This document shows, piece by piece, positions 49,322 to 59,115 of a stretch of 64,000 bases of DNA. Both the position numbers and the translations under genes were made by a program. Each line of letters begins with the position of its first letter. The stretch's first letter is position 1. The stretch lies in contig NZ_JACIEM010000005.1 of the NCBI RefSeq assembly GCF_014196845.1, positions 248,001-312,000 on the forward strand. Reading direction: 5' to 3'. Below the pieces are notes generated by a model. The model made no database searches. It was not told the DNA's origin and worked only from the letters and a program-made list of their open reading frames with translations. This DNA comes from Aurantimonas endophytica (GTDB lineage: Bacteria; Pseudomonadota; Alphaproteobacteria; Rhizobiales; Rhizobiaceae).

Positions 49322-50230
49322 TCACGCTGCCAAGTCGCGCTCGGGCTTGCCGGCACGCCGGATGACGTCGGCCAGAACCTCGAAATCCTGCCGCCGCGCG
49401 GTCGAGGGTCGGAAGGCGAGAGCGATGGTCCGGGCGGGCGCCGGATCCTCGAACGGCAGGATGGCGATGCCGCCGCGGCGCGTCTCGTCGCCGACCGCCA
49501 TGTCCGGTATGAGCGTCGCGCCGAGGCCGGCGGCGACCATGCGCAGGATGGTCGACAGGCTGGTCGCCCCGAGGCCCGCCCGCTCGCTGGCATCGGCGAT
49601 CTGGCAGATCTCCAGCGCCTGGTCCCGCAGGCAGTGCCCTTCTTCGAGCAGGATGAGCCGGACGTCCCGCATCAGTCCGATGGGAACTTGCGAGGCGTAG
49701 CGATCCGCCTGGTCCGCCGGGACGGCGAAATGGAAACGGTCCTCGAACAGCGTCAGCGTCTCAAGCCCGTGTTCGTCGACCGGCAGCGCGACGACGGCGC
49801 AGTCGATCTCACCGGCGGACAATTCCCGGAGCAGCCGGTCGGTGACGCTTTCGCGCACTTCGCATTCGAGTCGCGGATGCTCGCTGGCAAGCAGCGCCAG
49901 CAATGACGGGAGCAGATAGGGCGCGACCGAGGCGATGACGCCCAGCCGCAGACGCCGCGAGAGCGGCGCATCGCCCGCCGTCGCGATGCTCTCCAGCTCC
50001 CGCACCTCGGTGAGGATCGAACGGACACGTGCGCCGATTGCCGCGCCTTCGCCGGTCAGGGCGATGCCCCCGGAAGAGCGCTGGAAGAGCGCACCGCCGA
50101 AGAAGGCTTCCATCTGGGCGATCTGTGCGGAAAGCGCCGGCTGGCTGATGTTCAGACGCTTGGCGGCGCGGCCGAAATGCAGCGTCTCGCTGAGCGCCTC
50201 GAAATAGCGGAGCTGTCGAAGGGTGATCAT
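49322..50230 (-). CDS. oxyR: LysR-type peroxide regulator OxyR
   Basis: A 302-aa LysR regulator. The N-terminal winged helix-turn-helix starts MITLRQLRYFEALSETLHFG. The redox pair Cys200 and Cys209 lies in EEGHCLRDQALEIC, equivalent to Cys199/Cys208 of E. coli OxyR. Oxidation by H2O2 makes a disulfide that activates transcription. It is divergent from katA with a 107-base gap, the usual oxyR-katA arrangement. ATG 50230 is chosen; the open frame upstream is not protein-like. Confidence 0.93.
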   Translation of the reverse strand: MITLRQLRYFEALSETLHFGRAAKRLNISQPALSAQIAQMEAFFGGALFQRSSGGIALTGEGAAIGARVRSILTEVRELESIATAGDAPLSRRLRLGVIASVAPYLLPSLLALLASEHPRLECEVRESVTDRLLRELSAGEIDCAVVALPVDEHGLETLTLFEDRFHFAVPADQADRYASQVPIGLMRDVRLILLEEGHCLRDQALEICQIADASERAGLGATSLSTILRMVAAGLGATLIPDMAVGDETRRGGIAILPFEDPAPARTIALAFRPSTARRQDFEVLADVIRRAGKPERDLAA

Positions 50231-50337
50231 CTCGATAGGATAAACTGATTGGCATCGGTTGAAAATACGATTGGAGATTATCGACCGCGCTGGGTATATT
50301 GGAACCACACTCATTCCAGAATCGAACGGAGGCCCCG
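50231..50337. promoter_or_regulatory. oxyR-katA divergent promoter/operator region
   Basis: The gap holds ATAG-type half-sites (CGATAGGATAAACTGAT near 50233) in a LysR-like setting. TTGGAG (50271) and TATATT (50295) with an 18-base spacer form a plausible katA promoter. Confidence 0.5.
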
Positions 50338-51840
50338 ATGGCTGATCGCCCGAGACTAACGACGACTGCCGGCGCGCCGGTGTCGAGCAATCAGAACGCC
50401 AAGACCGTGGGCCGCCACGGACCGGTGCTGCTCGAGGACTTCCAGCTGATCGAGAAGCTGGCGCATCAGAACCGCGAGCGCGTACCCGAGCGTGTCGTCC
50501 ACGCCAAGGGCTGGGGCGCCTACGGCACCCTCAACGTGACCGAGGACGTCAGCCGCTACACCCGCGCCAAGGTGCTGCAGCCGGGCACGAAGACCGAGAT
50601 GTTCGCGCGCTTCTCCACGGTCGCCGGCGAGCAGGGCGCGGCGGATGCCGAGCGCGACGTGCGCGGCTTCTCGCTGAAATTCTACACCGAGGAAGGCAAC
50701 TGGGACCTCGTCGGCAACAACACCCCGGTGTTCTTCGTCGCCGACCCGTACAAGTTCCCGGACTTCATCCACACGCAGAAGCGCCATCCGCGCACCAATC
50801 TGCGTTCGGCGACGGCGATGTGGGATTTCTGGTCGCTCTGCCCGGAATCGCTGCACCAGGTGACGATCCTGATGTCGGACCGCGGCATCCCCACCGACCC
50901 GAGCCGCATGAACGGCTATGGCAGCCACACCTTCTCGCTGTGGAACGACCAGGGCGAGCGCTTCTGGGTGAAGTTCCACTTCAAGACCCGGCAGGGCCAT
51001 GCCCACTTCGTCAACGAGGAAGCCGAGAAGGTCATCGCCAAGTCCCGCGAGAGCTATCAGGAAGCACTCTACGGGATGATCGAGGACGGCCGGTTCCCGA
51101 AGTGGGACATGTTCATCCAGGTGATGCCGGAAGACGAGGCCGCGGCCTTCGAGGAGAAGACCGGCTGGAGCGCGTTCGACCTCACCAAGGTCTGGCCGCA
51201 TGGCATGTATCCGCTGATTAAGGTCGGCGAGATGGAACTGAACCGCAACCCGGAAAACTACTTCGTCGAGGTCGAGCAGTCGGCGTTCAACCCTTCCAAC
51301 GTGGTGCCGGGCATCGGCTTCTCGCCGGACCGGATGCTGCAGGGACGTCTGTTCTCCTATCCGGACGCGCATCGCTACCGCATCGGCACGCATTATGATG
51401 CGCTGGCGGTCAACAAGCCGCGCAGCCCCGTGGCCCACTACCACATGGGCGGCGAGATGACGCTCGGCCTGGCGACCAACCCGGACGCCTATTACGAGCC
51501 GAACTCGTTCGGCGGCCCGGTCGAGGATCCGAGCGTCGAGGAGCCGCCGCACCGCTATGCCGGCGACGTCGCGCGCTACGACTTCCGCGGCACGGCCGAC
51601 CACTACAGCCAGCCGCGGGCCCTGTTCGAGCTGTTTGACGACGGCGAGAAGCAGCGCCTGTTCAACAACATTGCCGGCGCGATGCAGGGCGTGCCGCAGT
51701 TCATCGTGGACCGGCAGCTGGCGCATTTCGACAAGGCGCATCCCGACTACGGGGCCGGCGTGCGTCAGGCGATTTCGGTCCAGACGCGCGACGATGCCGA
51801 GGCAAGCCTCTCCACCAGCCACAGCGCCGCGGCCGAGTAG
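50338..51840 (+). CDS. katA: Monofunctional haem catalase (small-subunit clade)
   Basis: A 500-aa catalase; GGAGG precedes ATG. It decomposes H2O2 in the cytoplasm. The distal His55 is in [12 protein letters not shown], Asn128 in [10 protein letters not shown], and the proximal haem ligand in the [14 protein letters not shown] segment. The length fits clade III catalases without the large-subunit C-terminal domain. Divergent OxyR is the likely activator. A strong terminator follows. Confidence 0.96.
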   Translation: MADRPRLTTTAGAPVSSNQNAKTVGRHGPVLLEDFQLIEKLAHQNRERVPERVVHAKGWGAYGTLNVTEDVSRYTRAKVLQPGTKTEMFARFSTVAGEQGAADAERDVRGFSLKFYTEEGNWDLVGNNTPVFFVADPYKFPDFIHTQKRHPRTNLRSATAMWDFWSLCPESLHQVTILMSDRGIPTDPSRMNGYGSHTFSLWNDQGERFWVKFHFKTRQGHAHFVNEEAEKVIAKSRESYQEALYGMIEDGRFPKWDMFIQVMPEDEAAAFEEKTGWSAFDLTKVWPHGMYPLIKVGEMELNRNPENYFVEVEQSAFNPSNVVPGIGFSPDRMLQGRLFSYPDAHRYRIGTHYDALAVNKPRSPVAHYHMGGEMTLGLATNPDAYYEPNSFGGPVEDPSVEEPPHRYAGDVARYDFRGTADHYSQPRALFELFDDGEKQRLFNNIAGAMQGVPQFIVDRQLAHFDKAHPDYGAGVRQAISVQTRDDAEASLSTSHSAAAE

Positions 51841-51880
51841 GCAGCAGCCTTTCGCCAGACGGTGCGAGACTTCAAGCGTT

Positions 51881-51910
51881 GAAAGGGCCGGGAGCGATCC
51901 CGGCCCTTTC
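51881..51910 (+). terminator. Intrinsic terminator after katA
   Basis: A perfect 13-bp stem (51881-51893 with 51898-51910) around a GCGA loop, followed by CGTTT. Confidence 0.85.
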
Positions 51911-52055
51911 CGTTTCAGCGGCAAAGGCCTATGCACGGGCCATCATCAGGAAAATGGCAGGCGGGACGTGTCTTACTGACGCGCCCACATTTGCTGCCGA
52001 TCGGCGCGCGGCTCGACCCGAGGTGTCGCCGCCTGCGAACACCGAGGAACATTTC

Positions 52056-53351
52056 ATGCGTCTAGGCGGCCGAATGGCAGCTTCCATCGAGGTTCTCGCC
52101 GACATCGAGACACGGCGACGGCCGGTCGGCGACGCGCTGAAGGATTGGGGGCTTTCGCACCGTTTCGCCGGGTCGGGTGACCGCGCCGCGATCGGCAACA
52201 TCGTCTACGACGTCCTGCGCCGGAAACGCTCGCTGGCCTGGCGGCTCGACGATCCCTCGCCGCGCGCTCTGGTATTCGGTGCAGTGCTCGATTCCAGCGG
52301 GCTCGACGAAAAGGGCCTCGCTCTGGCTCTCGAGGGTGACCGCTTCGCGCCGGAAATGATCTCGGCGGACGATCTCGCAGGCTATCGCACGCGTGAGATC
52401 GCCCAGGCGCCGGACGCCGTCCGGGCCGACGTGCCGGACTGGATCGGCCCGCATCTGGCCGAAGCGTTCGGCGAGGATTGGGTCGAGGAAGCCGCCGCGC
52501 TCGGCGAGCGGCCGCCGCTGGACATGCGGGCCAACACGCTGCGCGCGGACCGCGACAAGGTTGCGAGGGCTCTGGAGCCTTTCGCCCCACAGCCATCGCC
52601 AATCGCCCCGCAGGGGCTGCGCATCGCGCCGATCGCCGGCGACGGGCGGCATCCGAACGTCCAGGTCGAGGCCGGCTTCCAGAAGGGCTGGTTCGAGATT
52701 CAGGACGAGGGCTCTCAGATCGTCGCGGCGTTGACCGGCGTCGCGCCGGGCGAGCAGGTGCTCGACTATTGCGCCGGCGCCGGCGGCAAGACGCTGGCTC
52801 TTGCTGCCGCAATGGAGAATACCGGCCAGATCCACGCCTATGATTCCGACCGGCAGCGGCTGGCACCGATCCACGAGCGGCTGAAGCGGGCCGAAGTGCG
52901 CAATGTCCAGGTGCACGCCCCGCGCGACGACCTGTCGGAGCATCGCGGGCGGATGGATCTGGTGCTGGTCGACGCGCCCTGCACGGGCACCGGCACCTGG
53001 CGGCGGCGGCCGGACGCCAAGTGGCGATTGTCGGAACAGGCGCTGGAGCGCCGGGTCGTGGAGCAGCGCGAGGCGCTTGCGGGCGCGGCGGCATTCGTCA
53101 AGCCGGGCGGGCGACTCGCTTATGTGACCTGCTCTCTGCTGCCGGCCGAGAACGAGGCGCAGGTCGAGGCATTCCTGACGGCACAGCCGGACTTCGCGCT
53201 GCTCGACGTCGCGGCGACCTGGGCCACGGTCTTTCCCGAGGCGCCGCCGGCATTTCTGTCGCGTCCGCACAAGGAGGGCACGACGCTGACGCTGACGCCG
53301 CGCACGAGCGGCACCGACGGCTTCTTCCTGGCGCTGTTCACAAGGCGATGA
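52056..53351 (+). CDS. RsmB/NOP2-family RNA (cytosine-C5)-methyltransferase
   Basis: A 431-aa methyltransferase with an N-terminal NusB-like helical part and a C-terminal Rossmann domain. The SAM motif is VLDYCAGAGGKTLALAA, the binding Asp is in DAPCTGTGTWRRRPDAKW, and the two catalytic Cys lie in DAPCTG and VTCSLLPAENE. It probably methylates 16S rRNA cytosine 967 or a related site; the N-terminus is more divergent than in E. coli RsmB. The start at 52056 follows GAGG. Its stop overlaps the tspO start (ATGA). Confidence 0.87.
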   Translation: MRLGGRMAASIEVLADIETRRRPVGDALKDWGLSHRFAGSGDRAAIGNIVYDVLRRKRSLAWRLDDPSPRALVFGAVLDSSGLDEKGLALALEGDRFAPEMISADDLAGYRTREIAQAPDAVRADVPDWIGPHLAEAFGEDWVEEAAALGERPPLDMRANTLRADRDKVARALEPFAPQPSPIAPQGLRIAPIAGDGRHPNVQVEAGFQKGWFEIQDEGSQIVAALTGVAPGEQVLDYCAGAGGKTLALAAAMENTGQIHAYDSDRQRLAPIHERLKRAEVRNVQVHAPRDDLSEHRGRMDLVLVDAPCTGTGTWRRRPDAKWRLSEQALERRVVEQREALAGAAAFVKPGGRLAYVTCSLLPAENEAQVEAFLTAQPDFALLDVAATWATVFPEAPPAFLSRPHKEGTTLTLTPRTSGTDGFFLALFTRR

Positions 53352-53800
53352 GGCACCCTCTCGTCACCCTGGCGCTGTTCGTCGCGCTAACCGTCGGCGG
53401 TGGCGGGCTGCTCGGCCTCGTCGTCGAGACCGGCGGCTGGTACGCCGGACTGGAAAAGCCCGGCTTCAACCCGCCGGGATGGCTGTTCGGCCCGGTCTGG
53501 GGGATTCTCTACGTCCTGATCGGCATCGCCGGCTGGCGCGTCTGGCGGATTGACGACCGGTCGGCCTTGCGCGTCTGGTGGCTGCAACTGGGGCTCAACT
53601 TCGCCTGGCCACTGCTGTTCTTCGGGGCGAACCTGATCGTCCCGGCATTGGTCGTGCTGCTGGCCCTCTTCGCCGCGATCGTCTGGTTCCTGCGCGAGAC
53701 GTGGGGCACCGATCGCCCGGCCGCCCTCCTGTTCCTGCCCTATGCGGCCTGGACCGCCTATGCGGTGCTTCTCAACGGCGCGATATGGTGGTTGAACTAG
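53348..53800 (+). CDS. tspO: TspO/MBR family tryptophan-rich sensory protein
   Basis: A 150-aa, five-helix membrane protein of the TspO/translocator-protein family. The typical sequence is W-Y-x-GLEKPGFNPPGWLFGPVW, then GIAGWRVWRI and LNFAWPLLFFG, with the conserved W/F/P tryptophan cluster. In Rhodobacter it senses oxygen and tetrapyrroles and modulates photosynthesis gene expression; here it may handle porphyrins or stress. It is translationally coupled to the upstream rRNA methyltransferase gene (ATGA). Confidence 0.93.
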   Translation: MRHPLVTLALFVALTVGGGGLLGLVVETGGWYAGLEKPGFNPPGWLFGPVWGILYVLIGIAGWRVWRIDDRSALRVWWLQLGLNFAWPLLFFGANLIVPALVVLLALFAAIVWFLRETWGTDRPAALLFLPYAAWTAYAVLLNGAIWWLN

Positions 53801-53846
53801 CAGGCGGGCCGTCCGCCATCCTCGTCTTCGATCGCCGGACCTCGTC

Positions 53847-54539
53847 ATGACCCCCTACGACCCCTCAAAAAGCGATCTGGTTCTCGACGAGATCGGCGGC
53901 GCGCGGGTGCTGTTCGTCATGGCCGCCGCCGCGGAATACGGCCCGATGCTGAAACAGCGGATCCGGCCGCTGATGACCGGCGTCGGCCCGATCGAGGCGG
54001 CGCTCGGCACCGGCGTCGCGCTGCATGCGCTGTCGCTGGCCGGCCATCGCCCGGACCTCGTCGTCTCCCTCGGCTCGGCCGGCTCGCGGACGTTGGAGCA
54101 GGGCGAGATCTACCAGGTCTCGTCGGTCTCCTGGCGCGACATCGACGCCTCGCCGCTCGGCTTCGTCAGAGGCGTCACGCCCTTCCTCGACCATCCGGTG
54201 GACACGCCCCTGCCGACGCCGATCCCCAGCGTCAAACAGGCGCGACTCTCGACGGGCTCCGATATCGTCTCCGGAATCCGCTACCGCGAGATAGATGCCG
54301 ACATGGTCGACATGGAAACGTTCGCGGTGCTGCGCGCCTGCCAGCGTTTCAGCGTGCCGCTGCTCGGACTGCGCGGGATCTCCGACGGAGCCAGCGCCCT
54401 TCACCATTACGACGACTGGGCGACGCTGCTGCACGTCATCGACGAGAAGCTGGCGGACGCGGTCGACAGGCTGGAAGTGGCCTTGGATTCGGGCCTGCTG
54501 ATCCTCGATCAGCCCGTTCCGCCGGATGCGTCGGTCTGA
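53847..54539 (+). CDS. mtnN: 5'-methylthioadenosine/S-adenosylhomocysteine nucleosidase (MtnN-like)
   Basis: A 230-aa purine-nucleoside phosphorylase-fold enzyme. It has the MAAAAEYGPML start, GVGPIEAALGTGVAL, VVSLGSAGSRTLEQGEIY, and VDMETFAVLRACQ (catalytic Glu) followed by RGISDGA (catalytic Asp). It cleaves MTA and SAH to adenine and a thioribose, clearing products of SAM use. It lies after tspO in the same direction with a 46-base gap, convergent with the DUF892 gene. Confidence 0.86.
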   Translation: MTPYDPSKSDLVLDEIGGARVLFVMAAAAEYGPMLKQRIRPLMTGVGPIEAALGTGVALHALSLAGHRPDLVVSLGSAGSRTLEQGEIYQVSSVSWRDIDASPLGFVRGVTPFLDHPVDTPLPTPIPSVKQARLSTGSDIVSGIRYREIDADMVDMETFAVLRACQRFSVPLLGLRGISDGASALHHYDDWATLLHVIDEKLADAVDRLEVALDSGLLILDQPVPPDASV

Positions 54540-54590
54540 ACTGGGTGATGCGCTCGTCTCTGACGACGGCTCCGGGCAAAAGATGTGGAA

Positions 54591-54621
54591 AAGGGAGGGC
54601 CGGCCGAGCCGATCCTCCCTT
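54591..54621. terminator. Bidirectional hairpin between mtnN and the DUF892 gene
   Basis: AAGGGAGG (54591-54598) pairs with CCTCCCTT (54614-54621), with an inner GGCCGGCC in the loop. It lies between convergent stops. Confidence 0.6.
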
Positions 54622-54646
54622 CTGATCGCCGACGGCGCGGTGCCGG

Positions 54647-55135
54647 TCAGGCGGCCTTCTTGTTCAGCTTGCTCTCGCCGAGCTTGCTGAGCGCCGCGTC
54701 GGTCTTCTTTTCCTCGTCGAGCGTCGCCTGCAGGTGCTGGATGACGTCGGTGTGCTTCAGCGTCTCTGCCCACGAGACCAGCGTGCCGTAGCGGGAAATC
54801 TCGTAGTGCTCGACCGCCTGGGCAGCCGCGAGCAGGGCGGCGTCGAGGGTTTCGGCGTCCTCGATCTCTTCCATCAGTTCTTCGGCTTCCTTGACGATGC
54901 CTTCGATGGCCGGGCACTTCTCTGCCTTCGCCTTCTGGCCGAGGGTCTCGAAGACTGTCTCGAGTCGGGTCACCTGACCCTTGGTCTCCTCGAGATGCTT
55001 GTCGAACGCCTTCTTCAGCTCAGGCGACGTCGCCTTCTTCGACATCTTCGGCAGCGATTTCACGATGGTCTTCTCGGCGTAATAGACGTCTTGCAGCGTG
55101 TGCAGGAACAGGTCGTCGAGGCTCTTGATTTCCAT
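54647..55135 (-). CDS. DUF892 ferritin-like stress protein (YciE/YciF type)
   Basis: A 162-aa all-helical protein. The family's LFLHTLQDVYYAEKTIVKSL, KATSPELKKAFDKHLEET, AVEHYEISRYGTLVSWAE and LQATLDEEKKTD segments are all present. Glu and His residues on four helices probably bind a di-iron centre. A matching but broken copy lies at 23111. The gene has an exact EcfG promoter 44 bases upstream of its start, so it should be part of the general stress regulon. The tail ends in KLNKKAA. Confidence 0.9.
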   Translation of the reverse strand: MEIKSLDDLFLHTLQDVYYAEKTIVKSLPKMSKKATSPELKKAFDKHLEETKGQVTRLETVFETLGQKAKAEKCPAIEGIVKEAEELMEEIEDAETLDAALLAAAQAVEHYEISRYGTLVSWAETLKHTDVIQHLQATLDEEKKTDAALSKLGESKLNKKAA

Positions 55136-55178
55136 GGGTTCGTCCTTTCCGGGGGCCAGCGTGCTGGCGATGTTTCAA

Positions 55179-55203
55179 AACGGCGTGACCGGGTCGATGT
55201 TCC
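55179..55203 (-). promoter_or_regulatory. EcfG-type general stress promoter
   Basis: On the minus strand GGAAC (55203-55199), 16 bases, CGTT (55182-55179): an exact consensus match, 44 bases before the DUF892 start codon. Confidence 0.82.
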
Positions 55204-55294
55204 CGCGCCATTCGTTGTGCAGGCGCGAAAGGAATCGCCCCGGAGCGCCTGCCAAGCCCTTGCCATCCGGGCCCTCCTTGCCTAAAGCCTCGCC

Positions 55295-56851
55295 ATGAAA
55301 GCCCATCCCGATACCGTCCTCATCATCGACTTCGGCTCGCAGGTCACGCAGCTGATCGCCCGGCGCGTCCGCGAAGCCGGCGTCTATTCCGAGATCGTTC
55401 CCTTCCAGTCGGCCGAGGAAGGCTTCGCCCGGCTGAAGCCGAAGGCTGTGATCCTCTCCGGCTCGCCGGCCTCGACCGGCGATATCGACTCGCCGCGCGC
55501 GCCGCAGGCGGTGTTTGAAGCCGGCATCCCGGTGCTCGGGATCTGCTACGGCCAGATGACGATGTGCGTGCAGCTCGGCGGCCGCGCCGAAGCCTCGCCG
55601 CATCGCGAGTATGGCCGGGCCTTTCTCGAGGTGGAGAAGAGCTGTGCGCTGTTCGACGGTCTCTGGCCGGAGGGCACTCGCCACCAGGTCTGGATGAGCC
55701 ACGGCGACCGGGTCATCGACATGCCGCCTGGCTTCGAGATCTTCGCCCGTTCGCCCGGCGCGCCCTATGCCGTGTTTGGCGACGAGAGCCGCAGGATGTA
55801 CGGGCTGATGTTCCATCCGGAAGTGGTGCACACCACCGACGGGGCGAAGCTGATCGCCAATTTCGTCCACAATGTCGCCGGCCTTGCCGGCGACTGGACC
55901 ATGGCCGCCTTCAAGGATCAGGCGATCGCCGAGATCCGCGCCAAGGTCGGCGATGGACGGGTGATCTGCGGCCTGTCCGGCGGCGTCGACTCCTCGGTCG
56001 CCGCGGTGCTGATCCACGAGGCGATCGGCGAGCAGCTGACCTGCATCTTCGTCGACCACGGCCTCCTGCGGATGAACGAGGCCGAGGAAGTCGTCTCGAT
56101 GTTCCGGGACCACTACAACATCCCGCTCGTCCACGTCGAAGCGCAGGACCTTTTCATTGACGCGTTGGAAGGCGAGCTCGATCCCGAGGTCAAGCGCAAG
56201 ACCATCGGCCGGCTGTTCATCGAGACCTTCGAGGCCGAGGCGAAAAAGCTCGGCGGCGCCGACTTCCTTGCCCAGGGGACGCTCTATCCGGACGTCATCG
56301 AGAGCGTCTCGTTCTCCGGCGGCCCGTCGGTGACGATCAAGTCGCACCACAATGTCGGCGGCCTGCCGGAGCGCATGAACATGCAGCTCGTCGAGCCGCT
56401 GCGCGAACTGTTCAAGGACGAGGTGCGCATTCTCGGCCGCGAGCTCGGCCTGCCGGAGCGCTTCGTCGGTCGCCAGCCCTTTCCGGGACCAGGGCTCGCC
56501 ATCCGCTGCCCGGGTGGCGTGACGCGCGAGAAGCTGGCGATCCTGCGCCAGGCCGACGCGATCTATCTCGACGAGATCCGCAAGGCCGGCCTTTACGACG
56601 CCATCTGGCAGGCCTTCGCCGTGCTGCTGCCGGTGCAGACCGTCGGCGTCATGGGCGACGGGCGCACGTACGAATTCGTGTGCGCACTGCGCGCGGTGAC
56701 CAGCGTCGACGGCATGACGGCGGATTTCTACTCCTTCGACATGGAATTCCTCGGCAACACCGCGACCCGCATCATCAACGAGGTGAAGGGCATCAACCGG
56801 GTCGTCTACGACGTGACCTCCAAGCCCCCCGGCACGATCGAGTGGGAATGA
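55295..56851 (+). CDS. guaA: GMP synthase (glutamine-hydrolysing)
   Basis: A 518-aa GMP synthase that aminates XMP to GMP with ATP and glutamine. The class I amidotransferase domain (about 1-195) has VLGICYGQM with the nucleophile Cys and MFHPEVVHT for the His-Glu pair. The ATP-PPase domain follows with [17 protein letters not shown]. The C-terminal dimerisation domain has [15 protein letters not shown] and ends [11 protein letters not shown], the family's invariant end. It completes the guanine branch with guaB. Confidence 0.97.
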   Translation: MKAHPDTVLIIDFGSQVTQLIARRVREAGVYSEIVPFQSAEEGFARLKPKAVILSGSPASTGDIDSPRAPQAVFEAGIPVLGICYGQMTMCVQLGGRAEASPHREYGRAFLEVEKSCALFDGLWPEGTRHQVWMSHGDRVIDMPPGFEIFARSPGAPYAVFGDESRRMYGLMFHPEVVHTTDGAKLIANFVHNVAGLAGDWTMAAFKDQAIAEIRAKVGDGRVICGLSGGVDSSVAAVLIHEAIGEQLTCIFVDHGLLRMNEAEEVVSMFRDHYNIPLVHVEAQDLFIDALEGELDPEVKRKTIGRLFIETFEAEAKKLGGADFLAQGTLYPDVIESVSFSGGPSVTIKSHHNVGGLPERMNMQLVEPLRELFKDEVRILGRELGLPERFVGRQPFPGPGLAIRCPGGVTREKLAILRQADAIYLDEIRKAGLYDAIWQAFAVLLPVQTVGVMGDGRTYEFVCALRAVTSVDGMTADFYSFDMEFLGNTATRIINEVKGINRVVYDVTSKPPGTIEWE

Positions 56852-56890
56852 TTTCTGCCCATCCGATGCGCAAATTCGGGTGCTTAAGCC

Positions 56891-57240
56891 ATGAAGACGT
56901 TTGATCTCCGGGCGGCGGCTCTGGACGAGCTACTTCTCACTTCGTCGACCTGCGCGTAGAGCAGGACGCTGCTTGGGTGAAGTTCGGGCAGTCCAAGGTC
57001 AATCGCGCGATCCGTCGGCGCTTTGCCGTCGAGGCCGAACTGACGGCGCGACCTGGCGACGCGCGGCGGCTGCTCGTCGACTACCACGAGCACCCGAATA
57101 TTCAGGTACAGCTCAACGCCGCGACTGCGACGCTTGCGTTGTTCCCCGAAGAGGCGCGCCGGTGCCAATCCCGCGGAGCTGTCGAGGCTGAGCAGCGAAC
57201 CGGGCCACCCGTCACCTACCTTACTCACATTGCGAATTAG
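56891..57240 (+). pseudogene. DUF2019 family gene, frameshifted
   Basis: ATG 56891 starts MKTFDLRAAALDELL and soon hits a stop. A one-base change near 56936 continues in another frame as FVDLRVEQDAAWVKFGQ, then ARPGDARRLLVDYHEHPN and IQVQLNAATATLALFPEEAR, the typical DUF2019 sequence of Rhizobiales. The C-terminal end beyond about 57165 is not family-like, so a second change is likely. A decayed or mis-sequenced gene is the best reading. Normal members have about 120 residues and unknown function. Confidence 0.62.
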
Positions 57241-57253
57241 GGAGGCGCAGACT

Positions 57254-58324
57254 TCACGTGGCCGGAAGCGGGATGAGATCCGCCACCTGCCAATCAAGGA
57301 TGACGGGCGACCCGACGGAAATGTCGGCACTTGTGTCGCGCTGAACCACGGCCTTCAACTCCCGGCCGGAACAGTCGACGAAATAGGTGCTCGCACTGCC
57401 GGAAAACAGCCGCCGCGCCAGCGTTCCCCGGAGAACTCCCGGCCGGTCGGCGACAGGGCCCGCGGCGAGGTCCACGGGTGTGATCCGCACACGCTCGGGC
57501 CGGATTGCGCAGCGCAGGGTTCCGGACATCGTTTTCGCCCCAGGGGGCAAGTCGATCAAGGTCGCTTGGTCAAGACGTAGCCGTCCGCTCTCGATTTCGC
57601 CCGCGATGATGTTCGCGTCGCCGAGAAATGTCGCGGCGAACTCGCTCTTCGGCCGGTCGTAGATCTCCTCCGGGGCCCCTTCCTGCACGATCCGGCCGTC
57701 CTTGAGGATGCCGATCCGGTCGGAGATCGACAGCGCCTCGTCCTGGTCGTGGGTGACGAAGATCGTGGTGACGCCGACCTCGCGCTGGATCCGCTTCAGC
57801 TCCACCTGCATGTCGGTGCGCAGAGCCTTGTCGAGGGCCGACAGCGGTTCGTCGAGAAGCAGGACCCGCGGCTTGGTGACGATGGCCCGGGCGAGCGCCA
57901 CGCGCTGGCGCTGGCCGCCGGAAAGCTGATGTGGACGGCGCTTGGCAAGCGCGCCCAGCTGCACGAGGTCCAGCGCATCGGACACCGCCCGGCGGACGCT
58001 CTCGCCCTTCTCGCCGCGCACCTCGAGCCCGAAGGCAACGTTGGCCTCGACGCTCATGTTGGGAAACAGCGCGTAGTTCTGGAACACCATGCCGATGCGC
58101 CGCCTGTTCACGGGGACGTTCTCCACCGCCTCGCCATCGATGCGGATCGAGCCCTTATCGGGGAACTCGAAGCCGGCGATCATGCGCAGCAGCGTCGTCT
58201 TGCCGGAGCCGGACGGGCCGAGAAGGGCATAGAAGCCGCCGTCCTCGAAAGCGATCGACACGTCGTCCACCGCCTTGTGGGCGCCGAAGGTGAGGCTGAC
58301 GTTCTGGACTTCGACTCGCGCCAT
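57254..58324 (-). CDS. PotA-like ABC transporter ATP-binding protein
   Basis: A 356-aa ATPase with a C-terminal TOBE domain. Walker A is LGPSGSGKTTLLRMIAG, Q-loop FQNYALFPNM, signature LSGGQRQRVALARAIV, Walker B LLLDEPLSALD, H-loop VTHDQDEAL. The TOBE part begins about residue 270 (CAIRPERVRI). It matches the spermidine/putrescine, thiamine and iron(III)-type importers. It overlaps the permease gene by one base (58324) and is the last of the four transporter genes. Confidence 0.93.
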   Translation of the reverse strand: MARVEVQNVSLTFGAHKAVDDVSIAFEDGGFYALLGPSGSGKTTLLRMIAGFEFPDKGSIRIDGEAVENVPVNRRRIGMVFQNYALFPNMSVEANVAFGLEVRGEKGESVRRAVSDALDLVQLGALAKRRPHQLSGGQRQRVALARAIVTKPRVLLLDEPLSALDKALRTDMQVELKRIQREVGVTTIFVTHDQDEALSISDRIGILKDGRIVQEGAPEEIYDRPKSEFAATFLGDANIIAGEIESGRLRLDQATLIDLPPGAKTMSGTLRCAIRPERVRITPVDLAAGPVADRPGVLRGTLARRLFSGSASTYFVDCSGRELKAVVQRDTSADISVGSPVILDWQVADLIPLPAT

Positions 58325-59115
58325 TACTGATCGCCTCCAAAGCGGAAAAACCGTGAGACGACGAGCATCATGCTCATGGAAAACACGATGATGATCGTCG
58401 AGACGGCGTTGATCTCGGGGGTGAAGCCCTTGCGGATCGCCGCGTAGATCTCGACCGGCAGTGTCGTCTGGCCGGGTGTCGCCAGGAAATAGGAGACGAC
58501 GAACTGGTCGAAGGAGACAGCGAAGGCGAAGAGGCCGCCGGCGACGATGCCGGGGGCGATGCAGGGCAGCGTCACCTTGCGGGTCGTCTGCCAGGCGCTG
58601 GCGCCGAGCGAGGCGGCGGCATCCTCGAGATCCCTGGAGAAGGTCTGCAGCCGCGCCGAGACAACAATGATGACGTAGGGCAGCGCCAGCGCGACGTGGC
58701 CGAGCAGGATCGCGTGCAGGCCGCGGCCGATGCCGGTGCCGAAGAAGAAGATCAGCATCGCCGTGCCGGAAATCAGCCAGGGGATGGCGATCGGCGGAAA
58801 GAGCAGCGCCTGCAGCACCCGCTTGCCGAAAAAATCGTAGCGAAACAGAGCGAGCGAGGCCGCGGTGCCGAGGACCGTCGCGATGATCGTCGTCATGACG
58901 GCGATCTGCAGGGAATTCAGCGTCGCCGCGATCAGCCCGTCATTCTGCGCCAGCGCCGCGTACCACTCGGTCGTTCCCTCGAAGGGCAGCTGGTAGAATG
59001 GCGAGGCGTTGAACGACATCGCCGCCATGATGATCAGCGGCAGATAGAGGAACAGAAGGACGACGCCGATATAGGCGCGGCCGAGGCCGGACAGGAAGGC
59101 TGGGGCACGGATCAT
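58324..59115 (-). CDS. PotC-like ABC transporter permease
   Basis: A 263-aa inner-membrane protein with six helices. The binding-protein-dependent permease motif is AASLGASAWQTTRKVTLPCIAPGIV (EAA-type loop), which contacts the ATPase. TTIIATVLGTAASLALF is an early helix. It is the second of two permeases. The start overlaps the end of the upstream permease gene by four bases. It belongs to the PotABCD-like importer of this operon. Confidence 0.92.
   Translation of the reverse strand: MIRAPAFLSGLGRAYIGVVLLFLYLPLIIMAAMSFNASPFYQLPFEGTTEWYAALAQNDGLIAATLNSLQIAVMTTIIATVLGTAASLALFRYDFFGKRVLQALLFPPIAIPWLISGTAMLIFFFGTGIGRGLHAILLGHVALALPYVIIVVSARLQTFSRDLEDAAASLGASAWQTTRKVTLPCIAPGIVAGGLFAFAVSFDQFVVSYFLATPGQTTLPVEIYAAIRKGFTPEINAVSTIIIVFSMSMMLVVSRFFRFGGDQ

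Noticed and set aside
50356-51936. A 526-codon minus-strand open frame
   Set aside because: Antisense to katA, which is certain.
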